From NCBI RefSeq assembly GCF_000758625.1, contig NZ_CP009283.1, positions 6,090,001 through 6,154,000 on the forward strand: a DNA stretch of 64,000 nt, read 5' to 3'. Positions 42,712 to 51,345 of this stretch are shown piece by piece (positions within the stretch are counted from its first letter, which is position 1; every line of letters begins with the position of its first letter). The notes beneath the pieces are model-generated. The model saw only the letters and a program-made list of their open reading frames with translations, was not told the origin of the DNA and made no database searches. The DNA is from Paenibacillus sp. FSL R7-0273. Lineage in GTDB: Bacteria; Bacillota; Bacilli; Paenibacillales; Paenibacillaceae. Made by a program: the position numbers and the translations under genes.

Positions 42712-44246
42712 AGCCCTGTCCCCCCTTCCCCGTTATTGCAGCCGGCCGCTCCGGAAGCAGCTGCCCCGGCTATATAACCTACCGCCAGCTCAGGACCCGG
42801 ACAGAGCAGCAGACTGCGGCGGGAGGACTCCCGTTTTACGAGCCGGCCCGGCATAATGCCTCCACGGTGTGCTGTACGCTCAAGCGGCAGCACCACCGCT
42901 GCGCCCCGCTCCGGATTGTCCGGCAGCTCAGATTCTGCAAGTCCCGGCGCCGCGCTGACAATCAAAGCCGCAGAGCTGTGCTGCAGAGCCATCACGATCC
43001 GGGTCACATATTCACTGTCATAGCTGGCGGATGCGGAAAGGTAGACGGTGACTTCGCTCTGGTACATTGCCGAGAAGCTCTCCAGGGCATGCAGCCACGC
43101 CTTCTCCCCCTGCACTGTAATCACCGTGTCCCGTTCATGCACAGGACTATCCGGGGAGGTATCATTCCAGCTGTCCCGCACGCTGACCCAGCGGATATTG
43201 CTGTAGCTCTGCTGTCCCATCAGCAAAAGCTGGCGCTGCATCGATGCCTCAGCCGGCCATTTCTCTTCGAAATACACCACTGCCGTCACAAGCGGCAGTG
43301 CTGTGGCTGCTTTGCCCAGCGGTATTGCCGGCTGCCGCTCCAATGCGGACAGATCTCCGGGAACCGGCAGTCCGGTCCCGCGCAGATCCTCATCCGGTAA
43401 TTGCCATTTGGCGCAATATGCCCGCCTGGCTTTAGCGTATGCAGCCTGTGCTTCACTCTCCGGAAGTCCGGCAGTACCAGTCAGCTGCTGAAGGACATGC
43501 ACATATGACGCGGCACAGAGCGCAAGCTTTGCACCTTGCTGGCGCGCACGCAGGCACCAGTCGGCAAGGATATAGCGCCGCTCAAGAAGCGAGGAATCCA
43601 GCCCGCCGGTCCGCTGCAGAATTTCACGGCTAATAACCAGGCAGGGTCCGCTCAGCACCTCCGCCTCCAGCCATTCTCCCCGGCGGCGGCTCAGCTGGTG
43701 ATTAACGTAAGCGGACAGCTCAAGGTCATCGCCAAAACGCAGCACCGCCCTGCCTTCCCGTTCCTCCGCTGCAGAGCACGGAGCTGCAGCAAAGGTTGCC
43801 GGATCATCGACGGACGGCCACAGCAGCTCACCCAGCCAGCCCTCAGTAACCATCACCCGGTCCTCCACCAGCACAACGAAAGAGGTCCGGGCTTCTGCCA
43901 AGGCCTCATTAATCCGGTAATTGCCGCGCTCATAAGGCAGAAAGGACAGCTCCTGCTCTGCTGAGAACAGCTCCAGCAGCGGCTGCAGCGGAAAATCCTC
44001 CTCCATCACCACACCCGTCAGCCGGACAGCAGGTCCAGAATGCTGCATCAGACGGTTCAGACATTCCTCTGCCCACTCCTTGTGCGCAAGCTCTACAACA
44101 ATCGTAACACCGTCTTTGGCCGGCAGCGGCAGCAGCCCCTCCCGCTCAAGGTAACTGTATCTCCCGGCCAGCCGCTCCGGGCTGACGGCATCAGCTCTAG
44201 CTTCAGCATCATAAGGCATTCCTGGCTCACACTCCATCACATTCAA
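42708..44246 (-). CDS. GT2-like glycosyltransferase (divergent)
   Basis: A 512-residue protein. Residues 45-270 resemble a GT2 domain: YERGNYRINEALAEARTSFV, LVEDRVMVTEGWL (in place of a clean DxD), GPCLVISREILQRTGGLDSS and YILADWCLRARQQG, the last two typical of rhamnosyltransferase-like GT2 proteins. A second, weaker half from about residue 310 (LVTAVVYFEEKWPAEASMQRQL; YSNIRWVSVRDSW) looks like another degenerate GT-A fold. The N-terminal start is unclear: TTG at 44246 or ATG at 44237. First gene of the coupled trio on the minus strand. The catalytic state of either half is uncertain. Confidence 0.75.
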   Translation of the reverse strand: MNVMECEPGMPYDAEARADAVSPERLAGRYSYLEREGLLPLPAKDGVTIVVELAHKEWAEECLNRLMQHSGPAVRLTGVVMEEDFPLQPLLELFSAEQELSFLPYERGNYRINEALAEARTSFVVLVEDRVMVTEGWLGELLWPSVDDPATFAAAPCSAAEEREGRAVLRFGDDLELSAYVNHQLSRRRGEWLEAEVLSGPCLVISREILQRTGGLDSSLLERRYILADWCLRARQQGAKLALCAASYVHVLQQLTGTAGLPESEAQAAYAKARRAYCAKWQLPDEDLRGTGLPVPGDLSALERQPAIPLGKAATALPLVTAVVYFEEKWPAEASMQRQLLLMGQQSYSNIRWVSVRDSWNDTSPDSPVHERDTVITVQGEKAWLHALESFSAMYQSEVTVYLSASASYDSEYVTRIVMALQHSSAALIVSAAPGLAESELPDNPERGAAVVLPLERTAHRGGIMPGRLVKRESSRRSLLLCPGPELAVGYIAGAAASGAAGCNNGEGGTGL

Positions 44247-44473
44247 ACTTTACTACCTATAGTGTATGAGCCGGTTACGATGATATCCCTGTTCTTTTTT
44301 GAGAGAATGCCGGAGCTTGCCTGCATCTGCTTTCGCTGGTTTCTTCAGCACTCCTGTGCCGGGTACGGGTACTGGTGCAGTCATACCACCTTTTTTCTGC
44401 AGACGGTTCTGCTTCCGGACGACTTTTGCACAAAAAGTACCTCGGCAGATGGCTCCTGCCCTGTGTAATGAAC

Positions 44474-44609
44474 CTAACGGACAGAGATGACCTTATCCAG
44501 CACGGAAGCCCCGTTTTTCAAAGCTAAACGGACACCAGTGCGCTTATCTGTCAAATTCCCCTGGTAAAACGTCTGCCAGCAATGAAATAAGTGCATCTGA
44601 GTCCGTTAG
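44474..44609. repeat. 136-base MITE-like element with CTAACGGAC terminal inverted repeats
   Basis: The 23-base ends (44474-44496 CTAACGGACAGAGATGACCT..., and 44587-44609 reversed) match at 19 of 23 positions. Related GTCCGTTA/CTAAACGGAC phrases occur inside (about 44525) and just beyond (44651-44658). No coding capacity; it lies in the 866-base intergenic region between the GT trio and yunB. Confidence 0.7.
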
Positions 44610-44740
44610 TCCGCTAAAACCCGCCAAATCTGGAAAATAAGGACCATAGGGTCCGTTACAATCATGCGGCTGGCGATAAGCGGCCGTTCTGCGGCTGGCG
44701 TACTTGGGTGGTCGCTGCCGGGTGTCCGGTCTTTAGTCAT

Positions 44741-45090
44741 TGGCGTTCGGTGTTCGGTGTTTGATGTTTGATGTTCGGTATTCGGCGTCGGCATTCGGCA
44801 TTCGGCATTCGGCATTCGGCGTCGGCGTTCTGCGTTCGGCGTTCGGCATTCGGCATTCGGCATTCGGCATTCGGCATTCTGCGTTCTGCGTTCTGCGTTC
44901 TGCGTTCTGCGTTCTGCGTTCTGCGTTCTGCGTTCTGCATTTGCTGTTCGGTGTTTAATGTTCGTTCTCCCGCGTTTGCTGTTCGGTATTTAGTGTTCAA
45001 TCTTCGTTGTTCGTTCTTCGGCGTTTGATGTTCCGTACTCGGTGTACAGTGCTCAGTCCGGCATTTGGTGTTCGCTGTCCGGTATCTGGT
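44741..45090. repeat. Heptanucleotide tandem repeat (GTTCTGC / ATTCGGC)
   Basis: About 350 bases built from 7-base units. Eight perfect GTTCTGC copies run from 44883 to 44938, preceded by GTTCGGC and ATTCGGC copies, with looser GTTCGGTGTTT-like units on both sides. Because seven is not a multiple of three, all frames read through as repetitive polypeptides; I take none of these as a gene. Confidence 0.93.
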
Positions 45091-45112
45091 GCCCCAACCT
45101 GTCTCCACCCTG

Positions 45113-46414
45113 CTACTCCCCGGCGCCCCCGCCGGTATTGCCTCCGCTGTTCACTGCACTGCTCCCGTCTCCGGCATTGTCAGCGCCGGAGGAAGGAGTG
45201 CCGGCGTTGCCGCTGCCTGACGGCGCATCCTTCCCGCTGTTTCCGGCATCAGTGCCGTTCCCCGTGCCGGAGACGTTTCCGGCTGCTCCTGCGCCGCTGT
45301 CTGCTGCTCCGTTCTTGTCCGTGCTCTGGCTGGGAGCCGGAATCGCAATACCCGGCGCGCTGCTGCCGTTGTCCCCGACGGGGTTACCCTGATTGTCGTA
45401 ATAATACATCGGCACATCGCCGACCACCATCAGATAGGATACCGGAATCTCAGTATCTACCACCTGCGGCTCCATATCGAACGGCACAACAACCGCAACC
45501 TCGGTAACAATATGAATGTATACCTCGACCAGAATCATATTGATCCCCGCATTTTTCTGACGGGTGTTCAGCTCCACCTTGACTGCCCCCTGGGGCTCAA
45601 TCTTGATCGGGACATCAGGCCCGAAGGAAGCAATCAGCGGGCTGTTCAGCGCCTGGCCGAGCGGTATATGCTCCGTCCGGTTGTGCAGCTCCTGCAGGGT
45701 GCTCTGGATCACCTCCGCCGCCTGCGAGGTAATCCGCATATGCTCCCTGTAATTGAGCATAAAGCCTGAGATTTTGCCGTTTTTATCGGTTTTCCAGTCG
45801 ATCAGCGCCTCGGCATCTCCGCCGTCTGCGACCTGGGAGGTAATGGCCTTGTTAATGGATTCGGTAGCAATCTGCTTAACACGGATCTGGGCCAGATGAA
45901 TGATCGGCGGACGCAGATGCTGCTCCACATAGCGCAGGCCCTGCAGCACACCGATGGCCAGAACCAGGCTCAGAATGAGCCAGAAGCGGCCCCGCCTGCG
46001 CGGACGGGCCGGGCTGCTGCCTCCGTTGCCGCTGTTCCGGCCAAACAGCCCTCCTCTGCCCCTGGTGCCGCCGGCATTTCCCTGCGCTGCGGACAACCCT
46101 CCTGTGCTCCGGGCACTGACTGGTATCCACGAGCCGGATGGAGCACTCCCCTCGTACACGCTTCCCTGCCTGCTGCGCGTTTTCTGCCCCGACGGCCACC
46201 CCAGCCCCGTCCGTGCCGGCTTAGCCTTGAAGCCCGCACTGCGTCCCGCCGGCTGTGCCATGCCTGCCCGTGTGGGCTTTGCCTTAAAGGCCGCACTCTG
46301 CCCGGCAGGCCGCGGCAGGCCGCCCCCGCCGATCCCCGGCAGCCGCAGACGGCCCAAGCGGCGCAGACCCGGCAGCGCTGCCCGCCGGCCTCCCCATTTC
46401 CGAATTCTGCCCAT
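45113..46414 (-). CDS. yunB: Sporulation protein YunB, with extended low-complexity ends
   Basis: A 433-residue protein. The YunB core spans about residues 135-360: a membrane segment (LILSLVLAIGVLQGLRYVE), RVKQIATESINKAI, LNSPLIASFGPDVPIKIEP and VVPFDMEPQVVDTEIPVSYL. In B. subtilis yunB is made in the mother cell under sigma E and is needed for proper spore formation. Unusual here are a 130-residue N-terminal extension with RPAGQSAAFKAKP/QPAGRSAGFKAKP repeats and an 80-residue Gly/Asn/Ser/Ala-rich C-terminal tail, both absent from the short B. subtilis protein. ATG at 46414, with GGGAGGGG upstream. Confidence 0.87.
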   Translation of the reverse strand: MGRIRKWGGRRAALPGLRRLGRLRLPGIGGGGLPRPAGQSAAFKAKPTRAGMAQPAGRSAGFKAKPARTGLGWPSGQKTRSRQGSVYEGSAPSGSWIPVSARSTGGLSAAQGNAGGTRGRGGLFGRNSGNGGSSPARPRRRGRFWLILSLVLAIGVLQGLRYVEQHLRPPIIHLAQIRVKQIATESINKAITSQVADGGDAEALIDWKTDKNGKISGFMLNYREHMRITSQAAEVIQSTLQELHNRTEHIPLGQALNSPLIASFGPDVPIKIEPQGAVKVELNTRQKNAGINMILVEVYIHIVTEVAVVVPFDMEPQVVDTEIPVSYLMVVGDVPMYYYDNQGNPVGDNGSSAPGIAIPAPSQSTDKNGAADSGAGAAGNVSGTGNGTDAGNSGKDAPSGSGNAGTPSSGADNAGDGSSAVNSGGNTGGGAGE

Positions 46415-46485
46415 GCTTCCCTGTCCCCTCCCGGTATCGCTGCGGCCAAGCCGCTGCCAATTACTATAGGGTATTCAGGCACAGG

Positions 46486-46533
46486 ACAAAAAAGAAGAAC
46501 GCTCCCCCAGTGCCTTCACTGTGAGAAGCGTTC
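46486..46533 (-). terminator. Terminator of the VTT-domain gene
   Basis: A long imperfect stem (GAACGCTC at 46497 on with GAAGCGTTC ending at 46533, plus inner CAGTG/CACTG pairing) and an A-rich run at 46488-46496, a U tract on the minus strand. Confidence 0.8.
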
Positions 46534-46593
46534 CTAATTATTGGACTATGAGCCTGTTTCATTTCACCGGCTTTTTCCCGTTACGTCAGGCGA

Positions 46594-47205
46594 CTACTGC
46601 ATTCTGCTCCGCTTATCCTCCTGGAGATGCCCCCAGTGACGGCGCACAAAGACCGCCAGCAGAGCAGCGATAAATACCGCATACCAGCCCAGAAAGCCTC
46701 TCCATTCCTCGCGCGGAACAATCAGTGAGGAGCCGATCGTACCAAACAGCCAGATATAGGACAGATTGCCGAGTACCGTACCCCAGATATAGGCAGAAAC
46801 CTTAATCGGGGAAACAGCAGCCATAAAATTAATAATATTACTGGGCATAATAGGGACCGTTCGCAGCAGCACCAGCGTCCAGATTCCATACCGGTCCAGG
46901 TAACGCTGCCACTTGTCATAACGCTTGAGCTTGGATCTCCATTTGCGGTCAAACCAGCCGTACAAGTATCTGCGGAACAGGAAATAGATGAGGACCGAGC
47001 CCAGATTGCAGGCCATCCAGCTAACCAGCATGCCGCCAATGATATCAAATTCGGATACATGGAGCACAATCAGTATAGCAAGCGGAAAAAATCCGAACAG
47101 GCTCTGCAGCAGCGTAAGCGGGACCGTTGCCAGCAAGATATAAGGCCCGCTTAGGCCCATACTCTGCAGCAGCCAGTCAATCCAGCCGTTAATCATTTCT
47201 GTCAT
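46594..47205 (-). CDS. TVP38/TMEM64 (VTT/DedA-like) membrane protein
   Basis: A 203-residue protein with five to six membrane segments and the VTT signature VLLRTVPIMPSNIINFMAAV near residue 115, followed by the SYIWGTVLGNLSYIWLFGTIG block. Members are thought to be lipid scramblases or membrane-homeostasis proteins, so a role in lipid or undecaprenyl-phosphate translocation is possible but not shown. ATG at 47205 with AAAGGAG upstream. Single-gene unit with its own terminator. Confidence 0.85.
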   Translation of the reverse strand: MTEMINGWIDWLLQSMGLSGPYILLATVPLTLLQSLFGFFPLAILIVLHVSEFDIIGGMLVSWMACNLGSVLIYFLFRRYLYGWFDRKWRSKLKRYDKWQRYLDRYGIWTLVLLRTVPIMPSNIINFMAAVSPIKVSAYIWGTVLGNLSYIWLFGTIGSSLIVPREEWRGFLGWYAVFIAALLAVFVRRHWGHLQEDKRSRMQ

Positions 47206-47276
47206 GGAGCTGTCTCCTTTCCCGGCACTGCTGCATCAGCTCCGCTAAGTATTCAATAAATAGCCTGGATTTCAAG

Positions 47277-47302
47277 AAAAACACCCCTTACGGGGTGTTT
47301 AT
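47277..47302 (-). terminator. Terminator downstream of the glycine betaine transporter operon
   Basis: AAACACCCC pairs with GGGGTGTTT around TTAC (47279-47300), with A residues before it acting as a minus-strand U tract. It lies about 140 bases beyond the binding-protein stop. Confidence 0.75.
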
Positions 47303-47438
47303 TACAGATAATGATTGCGTATGAAGATATATGTAAAGAACATTTACCGGCTGAATAATGACAATTCTGTAGCCATATGTTCTTTTCATCATAACACACA
47401 TTATTTGCCGCTGCAAAAATCACATTAGCTTAAAGCTG

Positions 47439-48317
47439 TTATTCCTGTACTCCCGCTACCCAGGCATTAACCTGATCCTCATGCTCGCCGACCCATTTTT
47501 TAGCTGCATCCTCCGGAGACTGGCCGCCGGCAATATCAACCATTACCTGCTCCATTTCCTCAGGAGTCCAGTTGAACTGGTCCAGGAAGCTGTATACCTC
47601 AGGCATATCATCGTTCAGGCCTGTACGCACCATAGTATGAATCTGTTCAGCCCCGCCGTATACAGCCTGCGGATCTTCCAGATATTTCAGGTCCATGTTG
47701 GCAAACATCCAGTGAGGGGTCCATCCGGTCACAACAATAGGCTGATTGTTCTGATAAGACTTTTCCAGCTCCTGAACCATAGCTGCGGACGAGCTTTCGA
47801 GCAGTGTGTAATCAGTCAGGCCGTATGCTTCAATTGCCTTCTCGGTAGCCATCATAATGCCTGCTCCCGGCTCAATGCCGACAATCCGGTTCTGCAGCGT
47901 TCCCGCCAGCTCCGCATTCTTCAGATCCTCGATAGAGTTAATGTCCATGTAGGTTGGAACAGCAAGACCTGTTTTCGTGCCGTCCAGATTCGGGCCTAAA
48001 TCTTCAAGCTTGCTGCCGTATTGCTCTACGTAGGATGCATGCGTGCTTGGCAGCCAGGCGGCAACCATCGCATCGGCACTGCCGTCAGCTACGCCTGCCC
48101 ACATTGGGCCGGCATCGACCTGCAGCATCTCTACAGACATGCCGAGCTTAGATTCCAGTACTTCTTTTACGACATAGGTGCTTGCAATCTCTGAATCCCA
48201 AGCGACATAAGCCAGCTTCACCGTCTTGTTTCCGCCTGCTCCGGACGAACATCCGGCTAAGGCAGCCACCACCAGCAGAACAGTCAACAGTAATCCTATG
48301 CTTTTCTTCTTCATCAA
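47439..48317 (-). CDS. opuAC: Glycine betaine ABC transporter substrate-binding lipoprotein
   Basis: A 292-residue lipoprotein: signal sequence with lipobox LAGC (Cys22), then an OpuAC-type binding fold starting VKLAYVAWDSEIASTYVVKEVL. Trp residues that could form the aromatic betaine cage are visible in YVAWDSE, GPMWAGV and GWTPHWMF. It binds glycine betaine or related compatible solutes outside the cell and passes them to the permease encoded upstream (23-base gap). Last gene of the three-gene osmoprotectant uptake operon. Confidence 0.93.
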   Translation of the reverse strand: MMKKKSIGLLLTVLLVVAALAGCSSGAGGNKTVKLAYVAWDSEIASTYVVKEVLESKLGMSVEMLQVDAGPMWAGVADGSADAMVAAWLPSTHASYVEQYGSKLEDLGPNLDGTKTGLAVPTYMDINSIEDLKNAELAGTLQNRIVGIEPGAGIMMATEKAIEAYGLTDYTLLESSSAAMVQELEKSYQNNQPIVVTGWTPHWMFANMDLKYLEDPQAVYGGAEQIHTMVRTGLNDDMPEVYSFLDQFNWTPEEMEQVMVDIAGGQSPEDAAKKWVGEHEDQVNAWVAGVQE

Positions 48318-48340
48318 TCACTCACACTCCCATGGTTTAA

Positions 48341-49177
48341 TTAGTTTTGTTGTTTGGCTTTGAACAGCTTCTGTGTAAGACGGTCGAGCAGAATGGCGAT
48401 AATAACAATCGCGATCCCCGCTTCGAAGCCTGCACCCGTCTTGGCCTGCGATACGGCCCGGTAGACATACGCACCGACACCCTGGGCACCGATCATCGAC
48501 GAGATAACGACCATGGACAGCGACAGCATAATGGTCTGGTTAATCCCGGCCATGATGGTTGGCATCGCAATCGGCAGCTGCAGCTTGAACAGCTTCTGTC
48601 CCGGTGTGGAGCCGAAGGCATCTGCAGCCTCAACCAGCTCCTCCGATACCTGGCGGATACCCAGATTGGTCAGCCGGATCGTCGGCGGAATCGCAAATAT
48701 AATAGAGGCGATAACCCCTGGCACTACGCCCAGTGAGAAAAAGGATACCGCCGGCAGCAGATAGACAAACGCCGGCATCGTCTGCATGAAATCAAGCACC
48801 GGAGTAACAATGTTCTGTACAGTCTTGCTCTGGGCGCATAGCACACCGACCGGCACGCCGATCAGCACGGCCAGCAGCGAGGCAGTCAGCACCAGCGCCA
48901 GCGATTGCATCGACGGGTCCCACAAGCCCAGGTTGTCGATCAGCAGCAGCCCGATCACTGCAAACAGCGCCATCCGCCATTTGCCGATCCAGTAAGCAAG
49001 CGCGGCTATAATAATAGTCAGCACGATGGCCGGGAGAAAGGTCAACGCCGCTTCGATCCCGGTGACCATTCCGCCGATAATAGCGTGGATCAGGTCGAAC
49101 AGCGGACCGAAGTAAGTCATCAGCCAGTCCTCGATCCATTCTACGCCCTTACCTATAGGAAGCTTGGGAATGTTCAT
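48341..49177 (-). CDS. opuAB: Glycine betaine ABC transporter permease
   Basis: A 278-residue membrane component with five to six helices and the binding-protein-dependent transport signature (EAADAFGSTPGQKLFKLQLP, the EAA loop that contacts the ATPase). The family opening PIGKGVEWIEDWL is typical of OpuAB/ProW. Start ATG at 49177 overlaps the stop of the ATPase gene (ATGA). Works with the proteins encoded at 49174-50373 and 47439-48317. Confidence 0.93.
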   Translation of the reverse strand: MNIPKLPIGKGVEWIEDWLMTYFGPLFDLIHAIIGGMVTGIEAALTFLPAIVLTIIIAALAYWIGKWRMALFAVIGLLLIDNLGLWDPSMQSLALVLTASLLAVLIGVPVGVLCAQSKTVQNIVTPVLDFMQTMPAFVYLLPAVSFFSLGVVPGVIASIIFAIPPTIRLTNLGIRQVSEELVEAADAFGSTPGQKLFKLQLPIAMPTIMAGINQTIMLSLSMVVISSMIGAQGVGAYVYRAVSQAKTGAGFEAGIAIVIIAILLDRLTQKLFKAKQQN

Positions 49178-50373
49178 GAAAGTGTACCTCCTTCCGGAAC
49201 CGCATTGCCGGCAAGTGCAGACAGTACGGCCCCTTTAATGACAATCCCTTTGAGCCGGTCATTCTCATCGACCACTGCCACCGGCAGATGCGTCGCTGAC
49301 ATCAGCTCAAACAGATCATTCAGCAGTGTTTCCGGACGTACACGGGGAATTTCCCGCTGCATAACCTCCAGAATGCTTATATTTTCCTTCAGCGCTCTGG
49401 CCGCATCGTCAGCCGTCACTACCCCCTGCAGCTTCATTTCATTATTCGCTACATACAGGCTAGACACGCCGCTGTCCCGCATCAGCTGCAGGGCTACGCG
49501 CGGCCCGCGCTCCGGCCGGATCATTTCCGGCTGGCGCATTACATGCGCCGCAGTCAGTACCTTGGACAAATCCACGTCCTCGACGAAGCGCTCCACATAC
49601 TTGTTGGCCGGCTGAATCAGGATTTCCTCCGGTGTACCAATCTGTACGATTACACCGTCCTTCATCAGGGCTATCCGGTCACCGATACGCAGCGCCTCGT
49701 CCAGATCATGGGTGATGAACACAATTGTCTTCTTCACTCTGGCCTGAAGCTCCAGCAGCTCCTGCTGCATATCCTTGCGGATCAGCGGGTCAAGCGCACT
49801 GAACGCCTCATCCATCAGCAGTATATCGGGATCATTGGCGAGGCCTCTGGCCAGGCCCACACGCTGCTGCATACCGCCGCTGAGCTGATCGGGGCGGTGA
49901 TTTTCCCAGCCCTTCAGTCCAACAAGCTCTAGTGCCTCCATGGCACGCCGGGTGCGCTCTTTTTTATCTACACCCTGTACCTCAAGTCCGTATTCGGCAT
50001 TGGCCAGCACTGAACGGTGCGGAAACAGGCCAAATTTCTGGAATACCATCCCGATATTTTTACGCCGGAACGTCCGCAGCTCCTCTGAGCTCATCTGGAC
50101 TACATCCTTGCCTTTAAATAGTACCTGGCCTCCGGTAGGCTCAATCAAACGGTTCAATAGCCGGACCAGCGTCGATTTCCCGCTCCCCGACAAGCCCATA
50201 ATGACAAAAATCTCGCCTTCACTGATGCTGAATTCAGCCTTATTGACTCCTACAGTCAGCTTGGCCTCACGGGCAATCTTCTCTTTGGACCATCCCTGCT
50301 CCAGTAATGGAAGGGCGCGTCCTGCATCGTTACCGAATACCTTGGTTAGTTGTTTCACCTCTATAATTGCCAT
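49174..50373 (-). CDS. opuAA: Glycine betaine/proline ABC transporter ATP-binding protein with CBS domains
   Basis: A 399-residue ATPase: Walker A GLSGSGKST (60-68), Q-loop FQKFGLFPHR, ABC signature LSGGMQQRV (164-172), Walker B ILLMDEAFSALD. It carries the QuaT-type N-terminal extension and two C-terminal CBS domains (from about 280) that sense ionic strength in OpuA. Energises uptake of osmoprotectants. ATG at 50373 with AAGGAGG upstream. First gene of the operon, divergent from a GbsR-type regulator, which probably controls it. Confidence 0.95.
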   Translation of the reverse strand: MAIIEVKQLTKVFGNDAGRALPLLEQGWSKEKIAREAKLTVGVNKAEFSISEGEIFVIMGLSGSGKSTLVRLLNRLIEPTGGQVLFKGKDVVQMSSEELRTFRRKNIGMVFQKFGLFPHRSVLANAEYGLEVQGVDKKERTRRAMEALELVGLKGWENHRPDQLSGGMQQRVGLARGLANDPDILLMDEAFSALDPLIRKDMQQELLELQARVKKTIVFITHDLDEALRIGDRIALMKDGVIVQIGTPEEILIQPANKYVERFVEDVDLSKVLTAAHVMRQPEMIRPERGPRVALQLMRDSGVSSLYVANNEMKLQGVVTADDAARALKENISILEVMQREIPRVRPETLLNDLFELMSATHLPVAVVDENDRLKGIVIKGAVLSALAGNAVPEGGTLS

Positions 50374-50488
50374 GGTGACCTCCTTTTCCCCTTTTCGTTA
50401 TTCAGGCAGTTGCTCCTCAATAAGTGTAGCGGAGTTGTGAAATGAGACGCAAAGCCCGTATACGCTAAAAATTTAGTGTACAGTTTTA

Positions 50489-50510
50489 ACTTTACGTACT
50501 TTACATAAAG
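50489..50510. promoter_or_regulatory. Candidate regulator-binding repeats between opuAA and the gbsR-like gene
   Basis: Direct repeats ACTTTACGT (50489-50497) and ACTTTACAT (50498-50506), the second part of an inverted CTTTA-CA-TAAAG (50499-50510), lie in the 256-base divergent region. The position suits a GbsR/OpuAR-type operator; no direct proof. Confidence 0.35.
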
Positions 50511-50629
50511 AATACTCTGTTTTTCGCCATTTTCCGTTTCTGTTGCATTCTTTACTTATAGAAGCGGATTTGTTTACAATACATTTGAGAGGTTTGCAGT
50601 TTATCAGCCTATTCCTCAGGAGGGACACC

Positions 50630-51187
50630 ATGAACGATTTAGAAGGGCTTGAGCCCGAGCAGATAAAGAGAATCAGCAAGGCCCGCGAGCGGGTAATTGA
50701 TTCCATCGGCAAAAACATGGATTTATACGGAATTACGCTGTCTATCGGACATTTATATGGTTACATGTACTTTAATGAAGGCCCTGTAACCCTAGATGAT
50801 TTGAGCCGCACCATGGGAATGAGCAAGACATCCATGAGTACCGGTGTGCGCACCCTGCTGGATTTGAAGATGATTGATAAGGTCTGGGGAAAAGGCACAC
50901 GCAAGGACCTGTTTGAGGTCGTCCCCGACTGGCATCAGAACTTTAGCGACTACTTCTCGATCAAATGGAGAAAAGCGGTCGAAGGCAACATGATCGCCCT
51001 GTCGAAATCGCTGGCTGAAATTAAGGACATGCAGGCTGAATATGCAGATAACCCGGAAATACTGCAGCTTTTGACCAATGATGATGAAAAGATCATGGAA
51101 GCGATCAAGTATTACCGCTGGCTGCTGAAGCTGATTGAGTCGCTGGAAACCGGCAAGATTTTTGAGCTGATTCCTAAGGAAACCTAA
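50630..51187 (+). CDS. GbsR/MarR-type transcriptional regulator of osmoprotectant uptake
   Basis: A 185-residue DNA-binding protein. A winged helix-turn-helix spans about residues 35-90 (GPVTLDDLSRTMGMSKTSMS then GVRTLLDLKMIDKVWGKG), and the helical dimerisation region continues through WHQNFSDYFSIKWRKAVEG, as in GbsR, OpcR and OpuAR. These proteins repress betaine or choline transport genes and sense choline. The frame opens at 50543, but AGGAGG before the ATG at 50630 and the family N terminus fix the start. Divergent from the opuA-type operon, its probable target. Confidence 0.88.
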   Translation: MNDLEGLEPEQIKRISKARERVIDSIGKNMDLYGITLSIGHLYGYMYFNEGPVTLDDLSRTMGMSKTSMSTGVRTLLDLKMIDKVWGKGTRKDLFEVVPDWHQNFSDYFSIKWRKAVEGNMIALSKSLAEIKDMQAEYADNPEILQLLTNDDEKIMEAIKYYRWLLKLIESLETGKIFELIPKET

Positions 51188-51259
51188 TCGCTTATTTAAG
51201 TATGTCTTACATTCACCGAAAAAATTACGCAGGCCCCCTTTTACATCCCCCTGCACCCC

Positions 51260-51296
51260 AAAAAAAGCCGCAGTCCCTCCAAGGGGCCGCGGCCTT
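51260..51296 (-). terminator. Terminator of the GH16 gene
   Basis: GCCGC pairs with GCGGC around an inner TCCC/GGGG stem, with an A7 run at 51260-51266, a U tract on the minus strand, 50 bases past the GH16 stop. Confidence 0.75.
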
Positions 51297-51345
51297 TAGT
51301 GTTTTTCCTTTATTGGCTTAAACGCAGTCTCTGTTCTGTTCTCTG

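Noticed and set aside
44606..45108. Overlapping frames on both strands in the heptamer tract (MPNAECR-type repeats)
   Set aside because: A seven-base repeat without stops opens all frames. There is no start context, and the reading changes with copy number. The MPN here has no link to the surface proteins.
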